Shown: positions 18,471 to 28,305, numbered from the stretch's first letter. The stretch is 64,000 nucleotides of DNA from Chitinophagaceae bacterium (GCA_016710165.1 JADJLJ010000001.1:1922001-1986000), one strand, 5' to 3'. The notes: generated from the sequence alone by a model not told the origin. Made by a program: numbers and translations.

Positions 18471-19012
18471 TCAACAAGAACTTAGTTGCAATGCTCAAAG
18501 CAAACATTAAGTATAACGGAATTAACGGAACGGTTTTGCCAAATGTATTTAAAACTGAAAAAGGAAAAACCTATTTAGACACAGGAAGCGTTGGCAAATT
18601 CCAAAAGGAAATTGCAAACGACTTTTCGCTGAAAACAAAATGGGTATTTGAAGAAGTGATTGAATACGACAGTGATTTTGAATTGGAAATTGTGGAGCAA
18701 GACCCCGACATTGACAGTATTGAAATTTTCGGCAAACTTCCACGCCTGAAAATCAAAACTCCATTAGGGGATTATAATCCCGATTTCTGCTATGCTATCA
18801 AAAGCACCGAAGGCAACAAAATATTCCTTGTAGTGGAAGCCAAAGGTTACAAATTGTCAACAGCAATACCCATAGATGAAAAAGGTAAAATTGACTTTGC
18901 TAAAAAATATTTTGAGGCATTAGGCGAACACTACAAAGACCAAAACATTAAAATTTCATTCAAAGAACGTATCAATAAAACACAATTAGCAGCATTGATA
19001 AACAACGCATAA
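18428..19012 (+). CDS. res: Res subunit C-terminal nuclease domain, frame-shifted from res
   Basis: 194 residues in a different frame, overlapping the end of the helicase part. From KEISEIINKNLVAMLKANIKY onward it continues the Res protein. The PD-(D/E)xK nuclease motif is visible as DYNPDF followed by LVVEAKGY. Restoring one A in the homopolymer near 18464 would fuse both parts into a protein of about 970 residues, normal for Res. Four bases separate it from mod. Confidence 0.85.
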   Translation: MQQSRTGTKEISEIINKNLVAMLKANIKYNGINGTVLPNVFKTEKGKTYLDTGSVGKFQKEIANDFSLKTKWVFEEVIEYDSDFELEIVEQDPDIDSIEIFGKLPRLKIKTPLGDYNPDFCYAIKSTEGNKIFLVVEAKGYKLSTAIPIDEKGKIDFAKKYFEALGEHYKDQNIKISFKERINKTQLAALINNA

Positions 19013-19016
19013 GACA

Positions 19017-20141
19017 ATGGCAGAACAAGATTTTATAAAAGCAGGATTTACAGTTGTTGGCTCAGAAACCAGCGAAAACAAACTATTGAGTTTTCTGAAA
19101 GTGAACTACCCTAACGTAATACGAGACACCGAAATTAACATTGAGGAACTAAAAACCGTTTTGGGTTTGCCAATTGACGAAAAAGTAAACGGTTACGGAT
19201 TAAATTTTGTGGGCAGAAACTTTGCCAGAGCGAAATATGCCCAAAAAACAGAAAAGGAATTACACCTCAATACCACATTGAGTAAAAATGCTGAGACAAC
19301 AGAAAACTTGGTGTTAAAAGGCGACAATTTGGATAGTTTAAGAATTTTGAAAAACCATTACAGCGGACAAGTCAAGTGTATCTACATTGACCCACCTTAC
19401 AATACTGAAAAAGACGAATTTGTTTACCCTGACAAATTTGACAAAGAAGAAGCGGAAGTTTTGGGCTTGGCTAACGTAAGCGAAAGTGATTTTGCTCGTA
19501 TGGATTTTAGCTTTAAAACGAAAAAGAGCCACAACGGTTGGTTAGCATTTATGTATCCACGTCTTTTATTGGCAAGAGATTTATTAAGTAAAGATGGAGC
19601 AATTTTTATAAGTATTGACGACAATGAACAAGCAAACCTAAAACTACTTTGTGACGATGTATTTGGCGAAGAAAATTTTGTTGAAATATTTTCTTGGACG
19701 AAGACAGCAACTCCTCCAGCTTTGTCTCATAAATCAAGGAAGACAAACGAGTATATATTATGCTATGAAAAAAATAAAAATAGCTACAAATATTTTGGTG
19801 AAGAACTTGATGGGGGCGACCAACCATTATTAAATGATGGCAACAAAGTTGGTCGTTTAGTCATTCCAAAAGAGAAAGTTAAATTTAATTTGGAAGATGG
19901 AGTTTATGAGGCAGGAACATATCATAGAATCAAACTTTTAGAATCAATTGAAATTAAAAATAATGTATCTAACAAAGACTTATCAATTGAAGGTAGATTT
20001 AAGTGGCAACAATCATTTCTTGATACAGAAATAACAAAAGGAACAACATTCATTGTCAAATCCCAAAATTTTCAATTAGATTTCAGAGGTTTGAAGATGA
20101 GAGTTATAAAACTCCTACAAATTATATTAGAGATAGAATAA
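19017..20141 (+). CDS. mod: Type III DNA adenine methyltransferase Mod, N-terminal part
   Basis: 374 residues. Motif IV of beta-class N6-adenine methyltransferases, DPPYNT, lies at residues 125-130. The segment WLAFMYPRLLLARDLL and the FISIDDNEQANLK block are typical of Mod. The frame breaks near 20093, where the protein should continue FEDESYKTPTNYIRDRIINP in the next frame. One missing T explains this. Mod provides DNA recognition and methylation and is required for Res activity. Confidence 0.9.
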   Translation: MAEQDFIKAGFTVVGSETSENKLLSFLKVNYPNVIRDTEINIEELKTVLGLPIDEKVNGYGLNFVGRNFARAKYAQKTEKELHLNTTLSKNAETTENLVLKGDNLDSLRILKNHYSGQVKCIYIDPPYNTEKDEFVYPDKFDKEEAEVLGLANVSESDFARMDFSFKTKKSHNGWLAFMYPRLLLARDLLSKDGAIFISIDDNEQANLKLLCDDVFGEENFVEIFSWTKTATPPALSHKSRKTNEYILCYEKNKNSYKYFGEELDGGDQPLLNDGNKVGRLVIPKEKVKFNLEDGVYEAGTYHRIKLLESIEIKNNVSNKDLSIEGRFKWQQSFLDTEITKGTTFIVKSQNFQLDFRGLKMRVIKLLQIILEIE

Positions 20142-20152
20142 TCAATCCGTTA

Positions 20153-20923
20153 TTGGATAAAGAGAACGGAAATATTGACACTAACGAAACCGCTTCAAGT
20201 CAGCTTGAGGAATTATTTGGAAGTAAGATATTCGATTTCTCAAAGCCTGTCTCACTAGTAAAATACTTAATCAATTTTCTAGTAAATGATGACGAAATAA
20301 TACTTGACTTTTTCGCTGGTTCAGGAACAACAGGTCACGCAGTTATGGAGTTAAATAAAGACGGTGGAAACAGAAGATATATATTGTGTCAAATTGATGA
20401 ACCAATTGACCCAGTAAAGAAGAAAGAAGCGTATGACTTTTGTATAACAAACAATTTACAGCCAGTAATTTCAAGTATCACAATAGAACGATTAAAACGT
20501 GCAGGTGAAAAAATCACCAAAGACGTAGAAATTGAAAACAACAAAAACGAATTATTCGAAGAAGATAAAAAGCAAATTCCTGATATTGGTTTTAAAGTAT
20601 TTGACAGCGTTGAAGCACCAAAATTGAAAGTGGATGAAAAAGGGCAAATTTTAATTACTGAAAATGAAACTGATGCTTTAAGTCGCATTTACAATATGAT
20701 TTTCACCGTTGGTTTAGACGAGCCAACACAAGTTCCTGAAGAAGTAGTGAAAGATTGCATTTACAAAATCGGCAACCATTACTACATAACCAACAGCGAA
20801 AAAATAACCAGTGATGATTATTCAAACGCTATCAAAAACGGCAAAGTCTTTATTGACGGTTGGACAGCAAGTTTGAATGGAACATTGCAGAACTATAAAG
20901 AAGACGTGAAAATTGTATTTTAG
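20153..20923 (+). CDS. mod: Type III Mod, C-terminal part (frame-shifted)
   Basis: 256 residues holding methyltransferase motif I, FFAGSGTTGHAV. It comes after motif IV in beta-class enzymes, as here. The true continuation starts about 60 bp before this ATG, in the same frame. With one base restored the whole Mod would be about 630 residues, normal for the family. Confidence 0.88.
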   Translation: MDKENGNIDTNETASSQLEELFGSKIFDFSKPVSLVKYLINFLVNDDEIILDFFAGSGTTGHAVMELNKDGGNRRYILCQIDEPIDPVKKKEAYDFCITNNLQPVISSITIERLKRAGEKITKDVEIENNKNELFEEDKKQIPDIGFKVFDSVEAPKLKVDEKGQILITENETDALSRIYNMIFTVGLDEPTQVPEEVVKDCIYKIGNHYYITNSEKITSDDYSNAIKNGKVFIDGWTASLNGTLQNYKEDVKIVF

Positions 20924-20944
20924 AAGCCAACGCTCCAAGCCAGG

Positions 20945-21019
20945 CACATTTGCAAGGCACACAAAGCCGACACACAAAAGCCAACCTTGCAAAAGAGCCT
21001 GCCTTGTGCCAACGCACAG
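20945..21019 (+). repeat. Right direct repeat flanking the type III R-M operon
   Basis: About 75-bp partner of 15842-15912, with the same TTGCAAGG/CCTTGCAA dyad. Together the two copies bracket exactly the res-mod genes, just inside the cassette ends. Confidence 0.8.
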
Positions 21020-21077
21020 GCAACACTCTACGGGTGGACACAGACCCACATTATAGATGACAGCGGAGATAGGGCGA

Positions 21078-21280
21078 ACGTACAACAGGGGGTTTGCCAA
21101 AATACGGGCTGACGGAAGTTATCTTCGGCTTTTTGTAATTCTATTGTGCTTCATATCGGGCAGACGAATATCTATTTAGCTTTTGTTTGTTATCTTCATC
21201 ATCAGTTTTTCAATCATCATCGGTACCGGGCGGACGGAATACTAATTCCCGTACTTCGGCAAGCCCTGTCCGTTGGGTGA
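21078..21280 (+). other. attC-like site 7
   Basis: 203 bp. R'' ACGTACAAC pairs with cassette 7 start GTTGTACGT at 15763, 5.3 kb away. Confidence 0.9.
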
Positions 21281-21316
21281 AATAAGTATTTAACTAAACG
21301 TGAACAAGCTAACAAT

Positions 21317-23659
21317 ATGCGTTTTATCAAATATCTAGCATTACTTTTTCTGTTTGCAAAATGCTTTGCACTAAAAGCGCAAGTAATTACCACCGTTGCT
21401 GGCACGGGAGTGATTGGATATTCTGGCGATGGCGGCCCTGCAATAAATGCTCAACTTGGAGATATGTATTATTGCTATCCAGCTTTTGACAATGCTGGTA
21501 ATATGTATATAGCACAATCAGGTAGTAACACCATTCGTAAGATAGACATCAATGGCGTAATCACAACTATTGCTGGTACAATTGGGCTCTCTGGTTATTC
21601 AGGAGACGGTGGATTAGCTATTAATGCTCTTTTGTATCACCCAAATTCAATAGCTATTGACAATGTAAATAATATTTATTTCGCTGATGCAAATGGAAGC
21701 TTTATTAGAAAAATTGACCCTGCAGGCATTATTACAACTGTCTCGGGTCAAATTACGCCCAATTGTGGTGTTGGGGATGGCGGCCCACTAGCTTTAGCAC
21801 GGTTCAGAGCAATTTCTGCGATGACATTTGACCAATTCAACAATTTGTATATCGCAGATTATGGGTGTAACACAATAAGAAAGGTCAATCCAACAGGAAT
21901 CATTACTACAATTGCTGGAACTGGGACTTCGGGATATTCAGGTGATGGAGGCCCAGCTACTTCTGCTCAACTCGACTATCCGTGCAATGTGGCAATAGAT
22001 AATTTTGGAAATATTCTTATACCAGATGCTCGAAATCACAGAATTAGAAAAGTAGATAATGCTGGCATAATAACTACTATCGCTGGAACTGGCACATTGG
22101 GTTATACTGGTGATGGGGGGCTTGCAACCCTTGCTCAGTTGGCATTCCCCGGGTCAGTGGTCATAGACAATTTAGGAAATTATTATTTTGGTGATTATTA
22201 TGGCATAGTAATCAGAAAAGTTGATCAAGCTGGTATTATTAGTACTTATGCAGGCAATGGTACTGTAGGGTATACAGGGGATGGAGGTCCTGCCATTCTT
22301 GCTTCCTTGAATATAACTCAAGGAAAAATAAGTATTGATAACAACAACTTCATTTACTTTGCAGACGATATAGATGGGGTAATAAGAAAAATTAATGATT
22401 GCATAACTGCTTCTATAAGTCAGCAGCCGGCAAATGCAACTATTTGCAATTCCGGCAATGCAAGCTTTTCAGTGTTAGCCTCAAATGCAGTTGGCTACTT
22501 ATGGCAAATTGATACAGGCACAGGCTGGACTGGTTTATCTAATAATGGCATCTATTCTGGCACAAATACGAGTGTGCTAAATATTACAGGGGCAAATACC
22601 TCAATGAACGGCTATCGTTACAGATGCGTAGTGATTAATAACTGTGCCAATATTTTTACAATGCCCGCTATTTTGAATGTTACTATACCTTCCGTTCCTA
22701 CTGTTACTATATCTTCTAATTCAAATCCTGTATGCCCAAATGAACTAGCGATATTTAAAGCAACCATTACAAACGGAGGATTGGCGCCGATTTATCAATG
22801 GGAAAAAAACAATACTCCAGTTGGGATAAATTCTTCCATATACACAGATAATTCGATTAGTAATGGAGACATTATAAACTGTACAATACTTTCAAATGCC
22901 ACATGTATATCCACACCCACAGCAACTAGCAATACTATTACAATGGCATTGAAGCAATATCCCCCAGTAAATTTAGGGCCTGATACATCGATTTGTTCTG
23001 GAAACTCAATTGTAATAAAAGCTCAGCCTGGATATATTTCGTACCTGTGGCAAGACGGGTCGATTAATTCCAGCTACACTGCTAATACTTCAGGAATATA
23101 TAAAGTAATTGTAACAGATCAATGTGGCGTAATTTCAACTGATTCCATAATTATTAAACTAAACCAGATGCCAGCACATTTCCTTAACTCCGATACTATC
23201 ATTTGTGTTAATAGCGAGTTGACGCTCTTCGCAAACAAATTATTTCTTCAATATTTATGGAACACAAATTCAATATCTCCTTCAATTCTTATTAAAAACC
23301 CAGGCTTATATTGGCTACAAGTTACAGATACTAATAACTGCACTGGAAGGGATTCTATTCTTATTCGTACAAAGCAGTGTGTAAGTACTATTTATTTTCC
23401 AAATGCATTTACCCCAAATGGAGATGGTATTAATGATACTTATAAGCCTAAGGTTTATGGGAATATTCTTAAGTACAATATTCGTATCCTAAATCGATAT
23501 GGAGAAGTTGTTTTCGAATCGACTAATATCTTGAAAGGTTGGGATGGTAAATTCAAAAATAAGCAACAGCCGAGTGGATGTTATGTCTGGTTTTGCTCAT
23601 ATAATATCAACGGCTTAATTGATGAAACTGAAACGGGATCATTTCTATTACTAAAATAA
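21317..23659 (+). CDS. Secreted NHL-repeat protein with CHU_C type IX sorting domain (cassette 8)
   Basis: 780 residues. A signal peptide (about residues 1-22, ending KAQ) is followed by six NHL-type beta-propeller repeats with the phrase ITTIAGTGTSGYSGDGGPA. A Cys-containing region of Ig-like or PKD-like modules comes next (about 360-680). The C-terminus begins FPNAFTPNGDGIND and matches the gliding-motility-associated CHU_C domain that directs type IX secretion and surface anchoring. Such proteins usually act in adhesion or polymer binding. At 2.3 kb it is unusually large for a cassette gene. It implies the host has a type IX secretion system encoded elsewhere. Confidence 0.9.
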   Translation: MRFIKYLALLFLFAKCFALKAQVITTVAGTGVIGYSGDGGPAINAQLGDMYYCYPAFDNAGNMYIAQSGSNTIRKIDINGVITTIAGTIGLSGYSGDGGLAINALLYHPNSIAIDNVNNIYFADANGSFIRKIDPAGIITTVSGQITPNCGVGDGGPLALARFRAISAMTFDQFNNLYIADYGCNTIRKVNPTGIITTIAGTGTSGYSGDGGPATSAQLDYPCNVAIDNFGNILIPDARNHRIRKVDNAGIITTIAGTGTLGYTGDGGLATLAQLAFPGSVVIDNLGNYYFGDYYGIVIRKVDQAGIISTYAGNGTVGYTGDGGPAILASLNITQGKISIDNNNFIYFADDIDGVIRKINDCITASISQQPANATICNSGNASFSVLASNAVGYLWQIDTGTGWTGLSNNGIYSGTNTSVLNITGANTSMNGYRYRCVVINNCANIFTMPAILNVTIPSVPTVTISSNSNPVCPNELAIFKATITNGGLAPIYQWEKNNTPVGINSSIYTDNSISNGDIINCTILSNATCISTPTATSNTITMALKQYPPVNLGPDTSICSGNSIVIKAQPGYISYLWQDGSINSSYTANTSGIYKVIVTDQCGVISTDSIIIKLNQMPAHFLNSDTIICVNSELTLFANKLFLQYLWNTNSISPSILIKNPGLYWLQVTDTNNCTGRDSILIRTKQCVSTIYFPNAFTPNGDGINDTYKPKVYGNILKYNIRILNRYGEVVFESTNILKGWDGKFKNKQQPSGCYVWFCSYNINGLIDETETGSFLLLK

Positions 23660-23673
23660 AATACGGTTATTAC

Positions 23674-23880
23674 TTCACCCAACATTGGGTTTTATGCAAC
23701 TTGGGCCTGACCAGCAATTTTTCAGCTTCAGTTCGCTACCAATCTTCGGCTAAGGGCTTGACCGTTTACTTTGCATTTTTTTCGTTTTTAAATGCAATTT
23801 TCGTTTCTTATTTTACATCCAATCCGGGGCAGACACAGCAACAAATACCCAAGCTGCATAAAGCCCCGAACGTTGTATGC
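23674..23880 (+). other. attC-like site 8
   Basis: 207 bp. R'' TTCACCCAAC pairs with cassette 8 start GTTGGGTGAA at 21272. Confidence 0.9.
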
Positions 23881-23887
23881 AATTTTT

Positions 23888-24640
23888 ATGAAAATTCGTC
23901 TCCTAATATTATCCTTAGTGCTAGCAAATTTCTTATCTGCACAAAACTCATTAAAATTTGATTCAGCAATTAACTTCATTAAAGAAAGAGAAATCAAAAT
24001 AAATACAGTAATTCCTCCTCCCGGCTTCAAGGTTTATTACAATTGCGACTCTTTATTGTTTATGAAAGGAATTTTTGGAGATACCATTAAAATTTGGACA
24101 TCTGCTATGGATTGGTATCAAGATCTAGAAGCGTTTAAGGATGTTATTAATAATTCTAACTTTGGAATAACTCAATTTATAAAGAGTATTGACGATGACG
24201 GTCGCATCTATGTTTCAACGTATCATCAAACAGAATTTCTTTACCGAAATGACTCCTTATTTGAAATAGGAAATTCTAACCCGGCTCCATCCGAACCTGT
24301 TGTAAAGCTATTTTCAGATTATTTTAATCAAAGAATAGACAAAGCTACCTATGAGGCTCGTATGGATAGTCTTAACCAAATTGAAGAAAGCCAAGCTATA
24401 TATACCCCAAAATTGATTTTTACAAAAAAGATGTTCCAAAAAAGTAAAAAAGTTAGATTATCTAAAAAGATAAATTTTCAGGGGGACACAATCGAACTAG
24501 AAAATCAATGGATTGAAAATGGGAAAGCCTGTTATTTGATAAGAATAAATAACAAAGAAGACGGTCAAAAAACTTCTTATGCTTATGCAATAAATCAAGA
24601 CATGAAATTTGTTTTCTGGGAAGGCTGCAAAGGACATTAG
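23888..24640 (+). CDS. Predicted secreted protein (cassette 9)
   Basis: A 250-residue protein with a signal peptide (MKIRLLILSLVLANFLSAQ). The ATG at 23888 lies 16 bp after the cassette core and is preferred over an in-frame ATG inside the attC site. The mature part is charged with no recognised domain. Function unknown. Confidence 0.75.
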   Translation: MKIRLLILSLVLANFLSAQNSLKFDSAINFIKEREIKINTVIPPPGFKVYYNCDSLLFMKGIFGDTIKIWTSAMDWYQDLEAFKDVINNSNFGITQFIKSIDDDGRIYVSTYHQTEFLYRNDSLFEIGNSNPAPSEPVVKLFSDYFNQRIDKATYEARMDSLNQIEESQAIYTPKLIFTKKMFQKSKKVRLSKKINFQGDTIELENQWIENGKACYLIRINNKEDGQKTSYAYAINQDMKFVFWEGCKGH

Positions 24641-24653
24641 TTTTGAATAAACT

Positions 24654-24858
24654 GCATACAACATTGGGTTTTATGCAACTTGGGCTTGACCAGCAATTTC
24701 TAAGCTTCAGTCCGCTACCAATCATTGGCTATTAGCTTGACCGTTTACTTTGCATTTTTTCGTTTTTAAATACAAATTCCGTTTCTTAATTTACATCCAG
24801 GCCGGGGCGGACACAGCAACAAATACCCAAGCTGCATAAAGCCCCGCTCGTTATGTGC
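24654..24858 (+). other. attC-like site 9
   Basis: 205 bp. R'' GCATACAAC pairs with cassette 9 start GTTGTATGC at 23872. Confidence 0.9.
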
Positions 24859-24913
24859 AATGGGTATTTGACATTTCAAGCTCTTTATGCGTTCACCCTT
24901 AATGTTACTTAAA

Positions 24914-25360
24914 ATGAAATTATTGTTTGTTATAGTAATTTTCTTTCTTAGCGGACAACTCAATGCTCAACATTTGCCAATAGAGAGGTTAATTAATAAA
25001 ACTTTCGGGACAATTTCAGCTATTGACACTGTATATTATATCAAAAATGGGCAACAGTCTTTTGTTATTTCTGACCAAAACGGCAGCCATTCCAAGCCTG
25101 TCGTCATTGTAAAAAATGAATCTAATTTTCGAAATATACTGACACACCGAAAAGTTTTCAGATTGGATTTGGATATTTTACAGGTAGACACTGCCAAAAT
25201 GATTATTAAGCTTAGTCTAAACGAAACTAATAAAGAATTGTATGAGCACTCCCCCAGCATTTATGTATTTTCTGGAGAGTGGATTGTTGAGTGTCTTTTT
25301 AAAAACAATGTTTGGGAATACAGTCGCACACTTGAAACGAAACGACATCTGACAGATTAA
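24914..25360 (+). CDS. Predicted secreted protein (cassette 10)
   Basis: 148 residues with a signal peptide (MKLLFVIVIFFLSGQLNAQ). The ATG at 24914 is chosen because it starts the signal sequence. An in-frame ATG at 24887 would add nine polar residues. No domain recognised. Confidence 0.72.
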   Translation: MKLLFVIVIFFLSGQLNAQHLPIERLINKTFGTISAIDTVYYIKNGQQSFVISDQNGSHSKPVVIVKNESNFRNILTHRKVFRLDLDILQVDTAKMIIKLSLNETNKELYEHSPSIYVFSGEWIVECLFKNNVWEYSRTLETKRHLTD

Positions 25361-25376
25361 GTATCCTGCTTCCACT

Positions 25377-25577
25377 GCACATAACATCAGGTTTGCTGCA
25401 AGGCTGGCTGGACATTGGAGCAATGGTCATTATATCGCTGTTGTGCTTCATCTGGGCTGGACTATCGTTGTTGAGCTTTTGTTTGTTAACCTGTACTTTT
25501 ATATCTTTAATCAGCAGCGGTACCGGGCGGACGAGCAATGAATTCCAGCCCTGCAGCAAGCCCTGCCCGTTGTAGGC
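25377..25577 (+). other. attC-like site 10
   Basis: 201 bp. R'' GCACATAAC pairs with cassette 10 start GTTATGTGC at 24850. Confidence 0.9.
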
Positions 25578-25597
25578 AAGGCTGCCGACAGATCAAA

Positions 25598-25993
25598 ATG
25601 AAAAGACTTTTACAAATATTTGGCTTGCTGGACATCATTACATTAGTGAGAAGTTATAAGCACATCATTCCGCCAACAATAGATTGGAGTGAATTTCCTT
25701 TGACAACAACTGCAAGTGTCTTACTATATCCTTCCTTACTCTTTTCTGCATACTTTTTGATAAGCCAAAAAAAGGCCGGGCTTTGGTTAACATACGTACA
25801 ATTTCCGCTTCGGTTAGCATTTGTAGTTTTTTCATTTGGTTTCTTGTTCATGCTAAGTCATTTATTTTACAATTCTTCAGAGGCATATAAAATCATATTT
25901 TGGGTTTTGCTAGGGTTGGAGATTTTAAGATTGGTCTGTACTATATTCACACATCGAAAATATTTTTTAGCATCTAAAGCTGTTGTGATTTAA
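25598..25993 (+). CDS. Predicted small membrane protein (cassette 11)
   Basis: 131 residues with about three to four hydrophobic helices (TASVLLYPSLLFSAYFL, LAFVVFSFGFLFMLSHLF, IIFWVLLGLEILRLVCTIF). The ATG at 25598 follows the cassette core by 29 bp. No known family. Confidence 0.72.
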   Translation: MKRLLQIFGLLDIITLVRSYKHIIPPTIDWSEFPLTTTASVLLYPSLLFSAYFLISQKKAGLWLTYVQFPLRLAFVVFSFGFLFMLSHLFYNSSEAYKIIFWVLLGLEILRLVCTIFTHRKYFLASKAVVI

Positions 25994-26017
25994 GACTAGT
26001 TTCTTGTAAAACGCCCT

Positions 26018-26257
26018 GCCTACAACATGGGGTTTGCCGCAATTTGGGAATGACCAGCAAACTTCAGCAACAAATCGCTACGAATCATCGGCTATGGGGG
26101 CGACCGTTTATTAATTCGCCTGCGCAGTTTGCTACGCTCGTAGTGCACAGGCTCAGTTTGGTTTTGTCAATAAAGTTTACGTTCTTTAATTAGCATCGTC
26201 AACGGGCTGACACAGCAACGAATACCCAAACTGCGGCAAGCCCTGGACGTTGCCTGC
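26018..26257 (+). other. attC-like site 11 (long, nested hairpin)
   Basis: 240 bp. R'' GCCTACAAC pairs with cassette 11 start GTTGTAGGC at 25569. The loop carries a nested CGCCTGCGCA-type hairpin, also seen in sites 24 and 26. Confidence 0.9.
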
Positions 26258-26348
26258 TATGTTAGAGCGACACCCTACACAACATTGACAGACAGACGGC
26301 GAAGCTGAAAACCGAACAGAGTAAGCACTACCAAAACCTTAAATAATT

Positions 26349-26579
26349 ATGGCAAATTTCTATTGCAAATGGTGTGGAAGTAAATATTCCAGCGTTTCAA
26401 ACTTGACATCAGGCTCTTGTTCTAAAAATCCAGAAGGCAACAAACATGGACTTTATGAAGGCAGTGAAAAGTCGCAGTACGTTTGTAAGTGTTGTGGTAG
26501 TAAATACTCAAGTCTTACAAATTTATGTTCAGGTTCTTGTTCTAAAAGCCCCACCAAAAGACACCAACCAGCATTGTAA
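26349..26579 (+). CDS. Small tandem zinc-ribbon-like protein (cassette 12)
   Basis: 76 residues made of two copies of a Cys-rich unit, CKWCGSKYSS...SGSCS and CKCCGSKYSS...SGSCS. Each gives CxxC near its start (C6/C9 and C46/C49) and another Cys 15 residues on (C24, C64). It probably binds zinc. It shares its cassette with the DUF262 gene 55 bp downstream, with a hairpin between them. It may be a partner or an independent protein. Confidence 0.65.
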   Translation: MANFYCKWCGSKYSSVSNLTSGSCSKNPEGNKHGLYEGSEKSQYVCKCCGSKYSSLTNLCSGSCSKSPTKRHQPAL

Positions 26580-26590
26580 AACATTTTTTC

Positions 26591-26611
26591 AAAGGCGGCT
26601 TCGCCGCCTTT
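26591..26611. terminator. Hairpin between the cassette 12 genes
   Basis: Stem AAAGGCGGC/GCCGCCTTT (9 bp) with a TTC loop and T-rich sequence on both sides. A good candidate for a partial or bidirectional terminator between the zinc-ribbon gene and the DUF262 gene. Confidence 0.65.
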
Positions 26612-26634
26612 GATATTTTCAACACCCACAATAA

Positions 26635-28293
26635 ATGGAAACAATTACGGCAACCGAAAATAAAACAGCAGAAAGTATAAAATCGCTTTTCCAATCTTCT
26701 GAAACTATCAGAATACCTGCTTATCAACGAGCATACAGTTGGGAAGACAAACAATGTTCGCAATTCCTTGAAGACCTTTTAGAACAAAAAGGGAAACGGT
26801 ATTATTTAGGACAGTTTTTGTTTGAAAAAGATGGCTCTACTCTTTTTATCATAGACGGACAACAACGATTAACGACAACTATTTTATTTCTTTCAGCAGT
26901 TGCAAAAGTTAATGCAAGCAAAGGACAAAGCATTGAAGCAATAAAAAAAATCTACTTGACCGACGTTTTCAAAACTATTGAGGACGACCAAGTGATTTTC
27001 AAAAAAATTACTCAAAAGCATTTGGTCTCTATCATTGACGACACTGAAACCATATCGCAACGAAGAATAATTGAAGCATTCAACTATTTTGAAACTGAAT
27101 TAACTAAGCTTGACAACGAAACTCTTGACTTAATTCAAAAGACTTTAGAAAACGCTATAATTAGCACTTTTTTTATTTCCAACAAGGTTGAAGCAACCCA
27201 GGTTTTTGAATATCAAAACAATCGTGGCAAAGAACTTTCAAGATTTGAAGTAATCAAGGCGTACTTAATGCATCAAATATATATTCAAAGCCACGACAAC
27301 AAACAAGCAAACAATGACATTGCGGAAATTCAAAGTATCATTTCCAAAACTTACCGATACATTGAAGCAGTTGAAGGCTATTTTACAGAAAACGAACTTT
27401 TGGATAATTGCTGTAACCTCTTTTACAATATCAACGGGAATATTGAAGCCATAAAAGAAAAGCTAAACAAAACAGCAGACAAAACGGAATGGATAAAGCT
27501 GTTTTTTGAAAATTTCGTAGAACTTTCGCATAGTGCGAAAAGTATTGTAAGCAATAAAAGGCAGCCTGAAATCACAAATCTTTTCTTTGTTGGCAACGAG
27601 GCTAACTGGAAGCTGATTTTACTTGTACTCTTCAACAAAGGGGACAACAAAGGCGAGACATACAACAAGATTTTAAAATTGTTAGAAGTTCTATGCTTTA
27701 AATTGAAGTTAGGCGATTACAGAACTGATAATTTACCCTCACTTGCTAAGCATTATTTTAGAAAAACTAATGGCTACGACATTGAAAGATTATATCACGA
27801 CATTAAACATTCTACCGACTTTGGTTTTCAATGGTACTGGAACAACAATGATTACTTCAAGAATATCATAAACAACTACTTTGATAATCAAAAGCATCAT
27901 TATAACCGAAATACAATCAAGTTTATTCTTTGGCAGTATGAAAACAGTTTGAGAGCTAAAAATCGTTCTGGTGCATTGTTGGACAAAGACCTTTATAACA
28001 GTTATACAATTGAGCATATTAAGCCTCAAAATCCGACAGACGAAGAATACACAGAAGAATTTAAAAAGAACTTTCTTCAACTTGCAGGCAACTTAGCATT
28101 ATTGACACAGAGCCAAAACAGTAAGTTTGGGAACAAGTCGTTTGACAAAAAAAGTGAGTTATTTCAGGACACAGCACTTTCAAGCTACACTGAAATAAGA
28201 GAACATAATGTATGGACAGAAAATGAAATTGCGGAGCGACACAAACGAATTTCGGAGTTTGCTAAAAAGTATTTTGACACTTCAAATCTGTGA
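26635..28293 (+). CDS. DUF262/DUF1524 protein, GmrSD-like defence nuclease (cassette 12)
   Basis: 552 residues. The N-terminal DUF262 domain has the diagnostic IIDGQQRLTT motif at about residues 72-81, a ParB/Srx-like NTPase fold. A helical middle region follows. The C-terminal DUF1524 His-Me-finger nuclease has YTIEHIKPQNP near residue 460 and the LGNLALL-type block (here AGNLALLTQSQNSKFGN). Fused DUF262-DUF1524 proteins act in type IV restriction of modified phage DNA (GmrSD/BrxU relatives). It is intact. Confidence 0.88.
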   Translation: METITATENKTAESIKSLFQSSETIRIPAYQRAYSWEDKQCSQFLEDLLEQKGKRYYLGQFLFEKDGSTLFIIDGQQRLTTTILFLSAVAKVNASKGQSIEAIKKIYLTDVFKTIEDDQVIFKKITQKHLVSIIDDTETISQRRIIEAFNYFETELTKLDNETLDLIQKTLENAIISTFFISNKVEATQVFEYQNNRGKELSRFEVIKAYLMHQIYIQSHDNKQANNDIAEIQSIISKTYRYIEAVEGYFTENELLDNCCNLFYNINGNIEAIKEKLNKTADKTEWIKLFFENFVELSHSAKSIVSNKRQPEITNLFFVGNEANWKLILLVLFNKGDNKGETYNKILKLLEVLCFKLKLGDYRTDNLPSLAKHYFRKTNGYDIERLYHDIKHSTDFGFQWYWNNNDYFKNIINNYFDNQKHHYNRNTIKFILWQYENSLRAKNRSGALLDKDLYNSYTIEHIKPQNPTDEEYTEEFKKNFLQLAGNLALLTQSQNSKFGNKSFDKKSELFQDTALSSYTEIREHNVWTENEIAERHKRISEFAKKYFDTSNL

Positions 28294-28305
28294 CGAAGAA
28301 ACACA

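Noticed and set aside
16092..20923. Programmed frameshifting in res and mod
   Set aside because: No slippery heptamer with a downstream structure was evident, and similar one-base breaks occur throughout the array, so error or decay is simpler.
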